A stretch of DNA of 64,000 bases, from positions 1,240,001 through 1,304,000 of the forward strand of contig JASPKZ010001601.1 of the NCBI GenBank assembly GCA_030220185.1. Reading direction: 5' to 3'. Shown here in pieces: positions 1 to 9,779 of this stretch. Source of the stretch: Diploptera punctata. Lineage: Eukaryota > Arthropoda > Insecta > Blattodea > Blaberidae. Position 1 is the first letter of the stretch; every line of letters begins with the position of its first letter. Under the pieces are notes generated by a model. It was given only the letters and a program-made list of their open reading frames with translations, did not search any database and was not told the origin of the DNA. Position numbers and translations under genes: made by a program.

Positions 1-685
1 GGTTATTGTTATTGTTACCCTTGTTGGTGGTGGTGTCACAAATCCAACCATCCAACGTGGTTGCACTTCAACAACATTCTCCACTTTCCAATAGCACTTC
101 AGTATCCACTTACGTTCATCGAATGATAATCTCGCCGCCATTGTTGTTTATAAAGACGTGAAGATAGATGAACGCATTGCTATGCTTTTCCAGTGCCTTG
201 TGGATCATAACACAACAAAATTTGTATTTCTGTCTTATTTCGTTGCTGAGAAATAACGTTCCAAAGAGCGTAGACATCAATTTGGAACACTCTGTATTAT
301 AAAGCAACATGGCCATGACACTATTCAGGGGATTATCGAGTAAAACACCTTCTGGTACGATCTGGAGAGGACATCTCGGGTAAAGGTGAAATGTTTGTTG
401 GTTCTGGATGAGATGTGATAAAGGCATAGGTCGACAGAACACTATTGTCTCTCTTCAGGATGGACATAGAGCGCCAGTACAGTAATTGTACAAACACAAA
501 CTAGCAATACTAGTTAGGCCTACTTTATTCACAGTTTTTCTTCTTACTTATGGAAAATTTGTTTATTCGCGGGTAAATAAAAAAATCACTCCCCGCGTAA
601 GGGTTATATTCATGTAGTTTCTCAAATATTTTAAATATTTTATCATTTCAAACTATTTGATGTTACGACCTTTGTTTAAAGAACT
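1..685. other. no recognisable gene
   Basis: AT-rich DNA with no family I recognise. On the minus strand one frame stays open for 108 codons at 116-442, with a fairly protein-like composition and several Cys, Pro and Leu residues. It shows no motif, splice context or neighbour that supports a gene. It could be an exon remnant or chance. Confidence 0.3.
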
Positions 686-1687
686 CAAGGGGGGGGTGAT
701 GGGTGAAATTTCTGTTTTCACATTTTTTGAGCTGGAGACTTGATTGTTTGTACAAACATTCACTGCCTGATACATAATGATGTGTTTAAGTTTCATTCTT
801 GTGAGACATTTATTTTATGAGTTATTAAATATTATATTTTAAAAAGTCCACGGCTGTGGTCTCGAGGTAGCGTGCTGCCTCGTCACGCAGTTGGCCCGTG
901 TTCGATCCCCGGTCGGAGCAGTTTTCTGGGTGAGGTTTTTCCTCACCTATAAGACAAATGTCAGAAAAACTTTAAGGCCCAAACGGTCCCCGAAATCATA
1001 TGGCCATCATCATCTTTCACCGGTGTGGAAAGCAACGGGAAGCTACCACACCTACAATTACCTAGTAAACCTGCAAGCATAGCATGAAAATGGTATGAGT
1101 GCAGCGAAGGACCTGCCTTCGGGCAGAATTAACATGGATGGATGAATATTTAAAAAAATGCATATATTATCATTAAATGGGTTCCATAATTTTTTAGTAA
1201 AATATCTGATTTTTACAAGACCCCTAAAATATTTACAAAAAACATCATGCAATAGAATTCTGATAATGTGAATACATCATGCGTGGAATTAAAAAAAATC
1301 AATAATTGCATGCATTTTATATTTTATTTCTTAAAATGCTACTTCAATCATGAAACCCATGCACTACTTTGTTACCCATTGTTTTTAGGACATGCAGTAA
1401 CAATTGGAACATTATAGGGCAAAATTTGTGAATTCCGTTCAATTTTGAATGTACAAAGATGCAGTGAAAATAAAAGTGTAGGAAAACAAGTTTAAAGATT
1501 TGCATGCAGGTGGCATTTAACTGGTGCATCCTTTTAACTCTGACGTAATTTAGAGCACTTAGAAGCGCCATAGGCCTCTGAAACTTTGCCAACATATACA
1601 TTAGAGTACAGGCTATTTTTTAGTACAAAAAACAAGAAAATGCCAATTTTGATCTCAAATGGTAAATTTTTAACGAATACCCCCTTA
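686..1687 (+). repeat. degenerate GGGGGTGA-ended repeat, interrupted by a SINE
   Basis: The left end (G-run, then GATGGGTGAAATTTCT) recurs near 62172 followed by similar sequence. The right end near 1665-1687 reads toward ACCCCCTTAA in inverted orientation, so this may be an old TTAA-type non-autonomous DNA element. A SINE A copy sits inside at 846-1145. Boundaries are approximate. Confidence 0.35.
846..1145 (+). mobile_element. SINE A, copy 1 (tRNA-derived)
   Basis: The 5' head has a tRNA-like A box (TGGTCTCGAGGTAGCGTGC) and a B box (GTTCGATCCCC). It is followed by a unique body, a CAT/ATC-rich stretch and a tail ending in ATGGATGG repeats. These are the marks of an RNA polymerase III SINE moved by LINE machinery. 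Eight further copies and one trace occur in the window. This copy lacks part of the body (GGTTTTTATC segment) and is otherwise full length. Confidence 0.85.
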
Positions 1688-3103
1688 ATATTATACTTCA
1701 CTCTACCTCTCTATAGGGAGTCCCACATTTTTTTTGGTCGATGTGACTAATTTCTTACACTTACCAATATTGTTGTTACTGGAAGTAAGTCAACGTTCCC
1801 ACATCTAACCTGGTTGCTATGCAAACAAAAGAAATCGCAATGCTGATATGGACTCAAAAAGCACACGTTCGGTAAGTAAAATAAAACATTTCTTGAATGT
1901 TTTGTACACTAACTCCTACCTTTCTTTAGACTTTTCCGGAATTATTTCAGAACATCCCACTCTCCAGGCTTCTATCTACCACGACTCCTTCCATAATAAA
2001 ATTATCAAACAGATTCTAATCACGGTACTACATATAAAAATGTCTTCACAGCCAACAATCCTTGCTTATAATAAAACAAATGAAAAGCTACGATCACCAA
2101 ATGTTTCTTTCTCATAGAAGTCATTTACATCCAACCAATATTTTAATTCATTTATTACTATATTTAATAAAAATTACTCACATCGACTAATCACGGTCTC
2201 AGATCAACAGAAAATATATTCAAGTTTTTTTACCTATATATAAACTATAAAGTTAAACAAGTTTCTACGAACTTATTTAGTTATTCTGCATGTTTATATA
2301 ACGGTATGGTTTGCACATATGATATATAGTGGGATGTGAAATCTAATATCTGAACTAGTAAAGTTATAACAACAAAGCATGCATAGAATATGAAATGCTA
2401 CAAATATCTCCGGCACAAATCCCTTCTCTCGCTCAATAGTTCATTAATACCACATTAGCTCTGAAACCAATCACACACGTCAAACCAAGGCATCGAAATG
2501 AGAAAAAAACAGATACGTCTTGTTAGTTTGACCGATAAACAAGTTACAGTTTAATGAGACACTTGGGATTGCATCCATATTTAATGTATTAGGGGGACCC
2601 GGAAGGCCAGATGTGATGACAAAATGCATTTTCATTTTTTTTATCAATTAAAATACTAGAAAGATTGCTCTTTAATGTGGTATAATTATCTTGCTTTCTA
2701 AGTGTGTTTATTATTTGTTTTAAATATTCCCCGTCCCTTTAAAATGTGGGCGTGAGCCGTCAACTCTCTCCCATAGTTAGCATTCATTTTTTCAATATAT
2801 AAACAACATTTTCTTCTAAAGTATTAAAGCTAGAGACCAGGGCTTCAATATAGCGCTCATATACAATTGTTACCATATTCATGTTGTGATAGCTCAGTCA
2901 TTAAACAATTTAGGTTACAAAATACAGTGTAAAAAACTGAAAGAAAATATTTGTAAAGAAAGAAAAATATTTTTGATATAAATGCATATCTATATAAATC
3001 CTTATGGTAGAAGCCTCTAAATATATGAACGTTTCCACTGTAAAAATGTCAACTTGATAGGATTAATAGTTCAGGAGAAAATGTTCCTTGCATTTAACAT
3101 TAT
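1688..3103. other. no recognisable gene
   Basis: AT-rich intergenic sequence. A frame of 89 codons on the plus strand at 1848-2117 has no motif and is probably chance. I see nothing else. Confidence 0.3.
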
Positions 3104-3247
3104 GAGTGTAGGATGTTCCGGGTGCCCTTAAGTAGTGTTAAGGATACTTGCGAGTGTAGGATGTTCCGGGTGCCCTTAAGTAGTGTTAAGGATACTTGCG
3201 AGTGTAGGATGTTCCGGGTGCCCTTAAGTAGTGTTAAGGATACTTGC
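3104..3247 (+). repeat. 48-bp tandem repeat, three identical units
   Basis: Units at 3104-3151, 3152-3199 and 3200-3247 appear identical, beginning GAGTGTAGGATGTTCC. The period is a multiple of three, so a short frame stays open through the array; this is not evidence of coding. Perfect identity implies recent expansion. Confidence 0.95.
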
Positions 3248-3336
3248 TTTTCTGATTATTGCATTGTATATTACATAATGTCACATACAGTATTTGAGAT
3301 TCAATCTGGATATCCTGAGTTCAAATCAAAGACTTA

Positions 3337-3640
3337 AAAAAATCCTCAACTCGTGTCCAACTCAGGGTCGGGTCGAGGGATGAGATGAGATGAAGTCCTT
3401 ATATAGGGGTCTGTGAATGACAAGGGTGCCGGCCGGCCGACCACGTGTGACGCACAATCACAGAGGCAGATGAGTGAAATGAAACGAAATGAATGAGATG
3501 AGTGCGGGGAAATGGTGGCGGGAGAAATCCCCGAGTAAAACCTGCCGAAGCTCCGTTTCGTCCACAACGAAACCCACATGGAATGACTGAGACTCGATCT
3601 CGGGACCCCAGCGGTGAGAGGCGAGCACGGAGCCGCCTCC
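3337..3640 (-). mobile_element. tRNA-derived SINE F
   Basis: GC-rich island in AT-rich DNA, flanked by the direct repeat AAGACTTA (3329-3336 and 3641-3648), which fits a target-site duplication. On the minus strand the right end is a tRNA-like head with a degenerate B box (GATCGAGTCTC). I see no other copy here, so the family assignment rests on structure alone. Confidence 0.6.
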
Positions 3641-3740
3641 AAGACTTAACCTGAAATACTTTTTGTATGCCTTTCTTCAGTTATAATGACAAATGCTGGT
3701 TGCAATTTCTTTACCCCAATCTATTTCAACACCATCAATC

Positions 3741-3925
3741 AGTTCCAATAATGGATCATACTATAATATTATGATGATATAGTGAAAAGGAAAATTAATG
3801 TCTGAACCAGGAATCGAACCGTTGACCTCTCCTTCTCCGTAGGAGTGTGCAGCCCACTACACCATTCTAGACTTTTTTTCACAATATCATTATAATAATA
3901 TTATAATATGATGTATTATTGGAAC
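3741..3925. mobile_element. small inverted-repeat element enclosing a tRNA-like sequence
   Basis: Terminal inverted repeats start AGTTCCAATAAT (3741) and end ATTATTGGAACT (3925). They extend about 55 bp inward as AT-rich arms built from ATAATATTAT and ATGATAT blocks. Between the arms lies a 71-nt tRNA-like sequence on the minus strand (3801-3871) with D-loop/A-box and B-box features and a 5-bp anticodon-like stem (CTCCT/AGGAG) closing a 7-nt loop. The T stem is poor. A related cassette lies at 4118-4240 in the opposite orientation, and similar flanks occur around the tRNA-like sequence at 9.3 kb. Confidence 0.6.
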
Positions 3926-4117
3926 TGTGTTAAAATAACAGTATTGGAAAATGTTAAATAACATCGTTTACTGCTTATAAAAGTGGTGGTGTAAAATTCT
4001 CAACTAATTCTAAACGAAGCCGGCCGTTGGCGATGGTAGTGACACCTACCTGGTAGCAGACGAAACGAGAATTATAGATGTGCATATGTGGTAAGAATTG
4101 TTAATGTTTGTGCCAGG

Positions 4118-4240
4118 TCTACAATGGTGTAGTGGGCTGCACACTAGTCTGGAGAAGGAGAGGTCCACGGTTCGATTCCTGGTTCAGATATTAATTTTTC
4201 TTTTCAGAATATCATTATAATACATAATTCTCTCTCTCTC
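4118..4240 (+). repeat. second tRNA-like cassette with one AT-rich flank
   Basis: A tRNA-like sequence at 4118-4188 is the near inverted copy of 3801-3871, sharing TGGTGTAGTGGGCTGCAC and GGTTCGATTCCTGG. It is followed by the same AT-rich flank (TTTTCAGAATATCATTATAA). The anticodon-like stem is disrupted here. Together with 3741-3925 it forms a widely spaced inverted pair. Confidence 0.6.
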
Positions 4241-4456
4241 TCTCTTCGGTTTTTTTCTCACGTGTAAGACAAATGTCAGGAAGCTGAAAATCATCCGGCC
4301 ATCATCATCCTTATCATTATCACCATCATCCGGTGTGGAAAGCAACGGGAAGCTATCACACCTATAATTCCCTAGTAAAGCTGCAAAGCAAAGCATGAAA
4401 ATGCTATGATTGCAGTGAAAGACCTGCTCTCGGCCAGAATTACTATCGATGGATAT
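4241..4456 (+). mobile_element. SINE A, copy 2 (lacks the tRNA head)
   Basis: Begins in the SINE body at TTTTTCTCACGTGTAAGAC. It lacks the segment between GTCAGGAA and ATCATCCGGCC and ends in the usual GATGG tail. It is 5'-truncated and internally deleted. Confidence 0.8.
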
Positions 4457-4498
4457 TCTTAATAAACTAATGATTTTTTGGCGATAAAAATAGTAAAA

Positions 4499-4627
4499 CA
4501 TGTAGTCAATGTACCCATTTCACCAATTAAAAATTGAAAGAGTGAACATGTTTCAACAGCGAAGCTGTCATTTTCAAGATAAATATTGACTTAATATTTA
4601 ATTGATGAAATCGGTACATTTACTACA
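4499..4627 (-). mobile_element. short palindromic Penelope-like tail with hammerhead-like core
   Basis: Two arms of about 30 bp, TGTAGTCAATGTACCCATTT at the left and its near inverted copy at the right, flank a central hairpin. The minus strand reads TTGAAAA, then ACAGC-TTC-GCTGT, then GAAACATGTT. This matches the tail sequence that flanks the GIY-YIG fragment at 60.5-61.1 kb, so I assign it to the Penelope-like group. The ribozyme-like core (4541-4580) is degenerate, and the helix I expected by comparison does not form. Confidence 0.55.
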
Positions 4628-4839
4628 TATTTGAGTTATATTCTTGTTAACGTTTTTCTACAGGATGGTGCATTTAACGGTAAATTTAGATTATTCTAAG
4701 AATTGTGAAACTCAAATCAATATAAACCACGTGAAACAACTACAAGATCTAAAGGGTTGAGTATGTTAAATATACTAATACAATATTTTATTTATGAATT
4801 GTGAAAGTTTTAAAATAACATGTAAAGACATAGACATAA

Positions 4840-5300
4840 AATTGGTCAAATTTAAAAAACGTGTAGGAACAATAAAATGCATTCTTTTCCGAAAAGTACG
4901 CCCAGATACAATTCTAAAATTGTATAAAAGAATGGCTCTTCCAACTCTATTTTATGGTTTCTGAAACCTGGACTCTTACTACAGCTAAATTAAATAGGAT
5001 AGTAGCTGCAGAAATGAAGTTATTAAGACCTTTAGCGGGTTATACGCTTTATGACCACATGCGTAATGAAGCTCTCAACACACCAGCAATAACTGAAACC
5101 ATTAAAAAATATCAAAATAATTGGCATGAACACCTTCTGAGAATGCCACACAATAGACCACATCTGCAGCTATTGAACTATAGACCCACAGGGTGAATAG
5201 ACCCAGGAAGACCTAAGAAGAAATGGAGGGATCAATTTCTATCCTGAAGCGGAAAAGGCCAATGGCCTAATCCATGCCTGCAATTGATGATGATGATTAA
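4840..5300 (+). pseudogene. LINE family B, 3' end (copy B1)
   Basis: Translation gives the post-RT C-terminal domain of a non-LTR retrotransposon: a MALPTLFYG-like stretch, SETWTLTT, EMKLLRPLAGY and HLLRMPHNR. An extra T near 4956 puts the reading frame out just before the SETW segment, and a TGA interrupts the Gly/Arg-Pro tail near 5193. The copy ends in GATGATGATGATT, the usual family tail. There is no RT core: it is 5'-truncated and dead. Confidence 0.85.
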
Positions 5301-5744
5301 CTTTTTTTCAACATAATTATTTGACAAAAAAACTTTATATAATTTATAATTAAAAAACATGAAGCTCGTAGGTAGCTCATAGGGAATATTGAACCAATTT
5401 ACGCCGAGAGACTGAAATCTATGTTTTATTATTCATTTCATTTAATTTCATTCCGTAACAGACCTCCCACCGGCAAAGTGACGGTCGACACTGGTGACAA
5501 CGTCAATCAGACACCATGTAGAAATCCAGCTTTTGTTTTTACATTAAAAGAGAATAGAAAAAAACACAGTACTGTAAGTGACAAGTAACAAATCAGTAGT
5601 ATCTGAAAACTGAAAGAAATGACGTATAAAATAACTGAATTGCGTCGCCGCGTCGGTTGAAAAACCAGGTATGTAGTCCTACACACAAGGCATTTGTCCA
5701 ATTCGAGAAAACCCAATCAAAGGGTTTGTCAGAACAATAGAACT

Positions 5745-6585
5745 GTTATCAATTACCGGATTTAGATGATATCATTAGTACATGGCAAACTTTTTTAGAT
5801 GGACATTTTATGATAAACGGTACAAAAATGAACTGTCTTTTATTCGCAGATGACCAGATCATTGTAGCTTCCTCAGAAAATCAACTACAAAAATCAGTTT
5901 ATAAATTATGAGAACTAATAAACGATTATAATTTAAATATATCAACAGAGAAAACAAAGTCAATGACATTTATTGGAACTCAGCATAAAAGGACAAAAAT
6001 TGTAATTGGAGCAAACATAATTGAACAAGTAACTTTTTTCAATTATCTGGGATGCATGATATCGTACCTGCAAAATTTGGAAATGGAGAAGAAATTACGG
6101 AAATTTCAACAGATATGTGGTTCAATAAGAGGATATTTGAGAAATAAGACCACAAGGGAAACACAATTAAAATTTTACGAAACAGTAGCCGTTCCAACGT
6201 TAACATACGGGTCTGAGACTTGGCCTTTAACGATCTCTGATAAACATAAAATTGAGACAATAGAAATGAGATTTCTCAGATCAGTTGCAGGTGTATCTCT
6301 AAGAGATCAAAAGAGAAGTCAAGATATCAGAGATGAATTACAAATATATAATATAAACGAGAGAATACACAGAAATAAACGTAATTGGTTTGAACATATA
6401 CAAAGAATGCCAAATAATCGTTTATCAAAACAGCTGCTTCATTATAGGCCTCTAGGCCGAAGAAATGTAGGAAGACTAAAACGTCGTTGGAAAGACGACC
6501 TGCCCCTGCAGCATATAGTGCACCGGGGAGCGGAACGGGCCAACAGGCCCATACCTTGAAGATGATGATCAATTATCGGTTTCAA
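5745..6585 (+). pseudogene. LINE family B reverse transcriptase fragment (copy B2)
   Basis: The frame opens with a stretch reading LDDIISTWQ, then the RT active-site motif LLFADDQ near 5840-5860. It continues through the thumb (ISTEKTKSMTF), NYLGCMISY, TYGSETWPLTI and the HIQRMPNNR / GRRNVGRLKRRW C-terminus to a stop at 6557-6559. One in-frame TGA at 5909-5911 is the only break I see in this stretch. The 5' part (endonuclease and most RT fingers) is missing. The copy ends in GATGATGATC and is nearly identical to B5 at 27683-28028. Confidence 0.9.
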
Positions 6586-7363
6586 ATTATAAGATTTTTA
6601 AATTACGAGAATATTAATAAGATTTTTTGGGTAAACTTGCCTTGTTAAAGGTCTCCTATTTGCACTGTGATGACCTAATGTGACGTTTCATAGTAGACTC
6701 TGTGATGGTGAATATGCGTTCTGTACTCTATCCCTTCCTACTTTACCCCCTCCTAATTTCCCTTTCCTGACGTCATCAGCGCGACTTGGGATGCGCGACC
6801 AGAATCCTGTTCCATTTGACAGTCGGGATCAACGTTTCGTTCCATCAAGCTCGGCGGGGGTCGAAGAAGCGATCCCTTGCCAAGGACTGTTCATATGTAT
6901 TTACTAGAAGAAGAGCTGTTAAGAAGAAGATTGTTTATTTCTGCGCGATTGAGAACTCTAGTATGGATGTATGTATCATTATTGTTATTTAAAGCGGACG
7001 ACTGTTCTTGTTATTTTCATTATGTATTTTTTCATGCTTCATTTTTTATTATTTCGAACAGCTAATTGTATACTTTACTGCTTTGACATCATTAATTATA
7101 TTGAATTTTGTTAAGATCTCATGCCTTTTTCTCGTAGCTTGCTTAACTGTGTATATCTGAACTTGAACCTAAGTTTTGTGCCCTTTAGAGCAATTCCCAT
7201 TCCTCTCATGATTCACGTAAACTATAGCAATAGTAAAGCCACATATCATTAGCAATCTCTAGATATATCAATACACTAGAGGTTGTCTGTAAGAAATATG
7301 AATTTGGTCTGTATTTTGGGCCCAGCTGCAGACTATGCATTTAGAAATTGAAGATAGGTTATG
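6586..7363. other. no recognisable gene
   Basis: Mixed-composition DNA with several short overlapping open frames at 6680-7065 and no domain or repeat I recognise. Confidence 0.3.
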
Positions 7364-7692
7364 TAAGAGAGAGAGAGAGGGCTCCTTGGAGCAGAGAGAA
7401 GAGAGAGAGAGGGGGAAGAGTGTGAGGGGTAGAGGCAGAGGGTGAGACGGAGACAGGGTGTGAGAGGGGAGAGAATATGGGAGGAGGGTGTGAAAGGGGA
7501 GGGGGAGAGATAGGTGGAGGGGGAGAGAAAGCGAGAGAGTGAGAGAGACAGACAGACACACACACACACACACACAGAGAGAGAGAGACTGACTGAGAGA
7601 GACACACACACACAGAGTGACAAGAGACAGATAGAGAGTGTGTTTGAGTGTGTGAGAGAGTGAGAGTGAGTTAGTGTGTGAGAGAGAAAACT
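7364..7692. repeat. purine-rich simple repeat, (GA)n with (CA)n blocks
   Basis: Long G/A-only tracts with interspersed ACACAC and GAGTGTGT blocks. The minus strand is Ser/Leu/Cys/Val-rich in all three frames, which is a composition effect. Confidence 0.95.
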
Positions 7693-8057
7693 ATTCTAGT
7701 TTCCTCCCAGCGCGACAGTGCTTTCTTCCTACAAGGCCTGTGCGATTTTAACCCAACGTGAGTGGTTAAAACCATTATATTTATATTTGAATGCACATCT
7801 TGTTTCCTGAACCACAGAGGTGCGTCTGATGAGTCACGTTAGATGCTACGGATTGTTTAACTTCACAGATATGCTCTGTTTTCTTCGGATTTCCTTCAAT
7901 AATGCTGATGTACAACTCTAATGTTTTTTTTTTAATTTAAGATTTAAAAATGCAGCTGAGAGATTGTTATATCTTACTTTTTAAATGTCATATTTACGAG
8001 AGTATTCAGAAATCAAGTCATACATTTTATGCTATTTTTATTTTATTCTTATGTATA
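7693..8057. other. no recognisable gene
   Basis: Unassigned AT-rich sequence between the simple repeat and a LINE A fragment. Confidence 0.3.
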
Positions 8058-8697
8058 ATCGGAATTCCTAAAAAAGTTAGTTAGACTTATACGAATGTGT
8101 CTAAATGGCACAAAGAGTAGGGTGCGTGTAGGCATACAATTTTCGGACACTTTTGAAATCCAGAATGGGCTGAAGCAAGGAGATGCACTATCTCCTCTAC
8201 TATTTAATTTTGTACTAGAGCATGCCATTAAATCTTTAGAGAATGAGGAAGGCCTACAACTCAATGGTATTAATAAGCTGTTAGTTTATGCTGATGATGT
8301 AGTACTATTGGGCGATAGCGAGGAGATACTAAAGGCCAACACGCACACATTATTGAGTAACACTAAGAAATTAGGACTGGAAGTAAATATCAATACAACT
8401 AAATATATGGTCACACGTAGAAATAGATTATATAATGGAAATGGACAGCTAATGACAAATGAGGGAAATTTTGAGGAAGTGGGTGAATTAAAATACCTAG
8501 AAACAATAATCACAAACAGGAATGAGATGCACAAAGAAATTAAACATAGGCTCAATTCTGGAAATGCATGCTATTATGCATTGTAGAGACTTTTGATGTC
8601 CCAACTCCTTTCAAAAAACGTTAAACTGAAAAATATATAAAAACTATTATTCTACCAGTTATATTTATATGGGTGCGAAACATGGACTCTTACTTTG
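8058..8697 (+). pseudogene. LINE family A, internal RT fragment (copy a)
   Basis: Begins inside the RT domain and keeps QGDALSPLLF and the active-site YADDVVLL. The frame ends at a TAG (8584-8586) where other copies have CAG in the stretch ALQRLLM. Further on an extra A and an extra ATTT break the conserved IYKT...PVILYGCETW region. The copy stops abruptly at TGGACTCTTACTTT, where a SINE A fragment begins, so its real 3' end is lost. Confidence 0.9.
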
Positions 8698-8700
8698 CAC

Positions 8701-8918
8701 ACACCGGTGAAGGATGATGATGATAATGATAAGAAGGATGATGATAATCATATGATTTCGGGGATCGTTTCGACCTTAAAGTTTTCCTGACATTTGTCGG
8801 ACAGGCGAGGAGGAAAAACCCCGATAAAGACCTCACCCAGGAAAACTGCCCCGACCTGGAATCGAACCCGGGCCCGCTGCGTGACAAGGCAGCACGCTAC
8901 CTCGAGACCACAGCGGTG

Positions 8919-8921
<3 letters not shown>
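8701..8921 (-). mobile_element. SINE A, copy 3 (3' end missing)
   Basis: Full tRNA-like head at the right edge (B box reads GGAATCGAACCC in plus-strand orientation). The 3' tail is absent: the body stops at CACACCGGTGAAGG, directly against the truncated LINE A copy. A SINE without its 3' end cannot be a simple insertion boundary, so this is a deletion or recombination junction. Confidence 0.85.

Positions 8922-8972
<51 letters not shown>
8922..8972. repeat. (TA)n microsatellite
   Basis: An uninterrupted run of about 25 TA units directly at the head of the SINE. Confidence 0.98.
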
Positions 8973-8975
<3 letters not shown>

Positions 8976-9080
8976 ATGAAAAGAAAAATGAATGCTTGAG
9001 TCAGGATTTGAACTCGAGTCTCTAAAGTCTGTACCTTTAGCGCTCTAACCAAATGAGCTACCCAAGAATTCCAACACAAA
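8973..9080 (-). repeat. tRNA-like sequence with AT-rich flank (copy T2)
   Basis: Minus-strand 8995-9066 folds as a near-complete cloverleaf. The acceptor CTTGGGT pairs with ACTCAAG, there is a D-arm (AGCTC...GAGC), and an anticodon stem TAAAG/CTTTA encloses a 7-nt loop GTACAGA with U33. The B box is GTTCAAATCC. The T stem is imperfect and the anticodon (ACA) is abnormal, so I do not call a functional tRNA. The flank TATGATATGAAAAGAAAAAT is shared with the copy at 9.3 kb. Confidence 0.65.
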
Positions 9081-9465
9081 CATACAATTTTCTTATACAT
9101 GTAGTATTCTCAATTCACACAAGAGGTAGCGGAAATTTGTTCCAACTGACATCTGGTGGCTAACATAACAGTTAAGCAAATTTTTAAAGAGAATATTTAC
9201 TTTATAGCAGTAACGCTTGTATATATAGATATTATAAATATATTTTTGGCATTTGGCAATGAAGGCAAATATGATATGAAAAGTAAAATGAATGCTTGAG
9301 TCGGGATTTGAACTCGAGTCTCTAAAGTCTGTACCTTTAGCGCTCTAACCAACTGAGCTACCCAAGAATTCCAACTCGATAGTGGAATGCAGGCTTTCAC
9401 GGCCGGTAATCATGGTAATAAAAGATTCCGGGCTATGTGGCCGTGGTCTATAACTGGCGTTTCTT

Positions 9466-9506
9466 CCAGACGTTTCTCCCTCAACTGCGGAGGGCATCTT
9501 CAGTGG
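9466..9506 (-). ncRNA. hammerhead-like ribozyme core, FB1a left arm
   Basis: Minus strand: CCA, CTGAAGA, a helix CCCT/AGGG, GAAA, then CGTC and TGG. Helix I is CCA/TGG and the ACGT palindrome could act as a two-molecule helix III. One extra base before helix II departs from the canonical hammerhead. Confidence 0.45.
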
Positions 9507-9597
9507 CGAGCGCTTACAGCTGTTGTTTCCCTGTCGTAGACTCGACTGCGAATTGCATTCGAGTCTACGACAGGGAAACAACAGCTGTAAGCGCTCG

Positions 9598-9638
9598 CCA
9601 CTGAAGATGCCCTCCGCAGTTGAGGGAGAAACGTCTGG
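9598..9638 (+). ncRNA. hammerhead-like ribozyme core, FB1a right arm
   Basis: Same layout as the left arm on the plus strand: CCA 9598-9600, CTGAAGA 9601-9607, helix II 9610-9613 with 9623-9626, GAAA 9628-9631, GTC 9633-9635, TGG 9636-9638. It fits the consensus CUGANGA-helix II-GAAA-N-GUC. Activity is unproven. Confidence 0.45.
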
Positions 9639-9779
9639 AAGAAACGCCAGTTATAGACCACGGCCACATAGCCCGGAATCTTTTATTACCACAATTCCAA
9701 CTCGAGTTAAAATCCCGACTCAAGCATTCATTTTTCTTTTCATATCATATTTGCCTTCATTGCCAAATGTCAAATATAT

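Larger units (their letters stand above)
9380..9692 (-). mobile_element. palindromic element FB1, copy a
   Basis: A long palindrome centred near 9546, flanked by a 13-bp target-site duplication (AATTCCAACTCGA). The left end carries the constant family terminus (GCAGGCTTTCACGGCCGG); the right end stops earlier, at TTTTATTACCAC, so the element is truncated on one side. Each arm has a hammerhead-like core. I find no protein domain; the open frames across the arms simply read the same palindrome twice. One constant end, one variable end and a duplication of this size point to retroposition rather than cut-and-paste movement. Confidence 0.75.
9240..9779. mobile_element. inverted-repeat element with tRNA-like sequence in its arm (copy T3), split by a foldback insertion
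   Basis: The left arm (about 9240-9325) reads CATTTGGCAATGAAGG, then TATGATATGAAAAG, then the 3' half of a tRNA-like sequence. The right arm (about 9706-9779) is its inverted copy. The full tRNA-like cloverleaf lies at 9295-9366 on the minus strand (acceptor CTTGGGT/ACTCAAG, D-arm, 7-nt anticodon loop, B box GTTCAAATCCC). A 313-bp palindromic element later inserted between AATTCCAACTCGA duplications (9367-9379 and 9693-9705). The flanks resemble those of the 3741-3925 element. Confidence 0.65.

Noticed and set aside
7268..7623. Cys/Ser/Leu/Val-rich ORFs on the minus strand
   Set aside because: All come from (GA)n and (CA)n simple repeats.
8995..9366. Functional tRNA genes at 8995-9066 and 9295-9366
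   Set aside because: The cloverleaf is close, but T-stem mismatches, an abnormal anticodon and the repeated flanks indicate mobile tRNA-like sequence.
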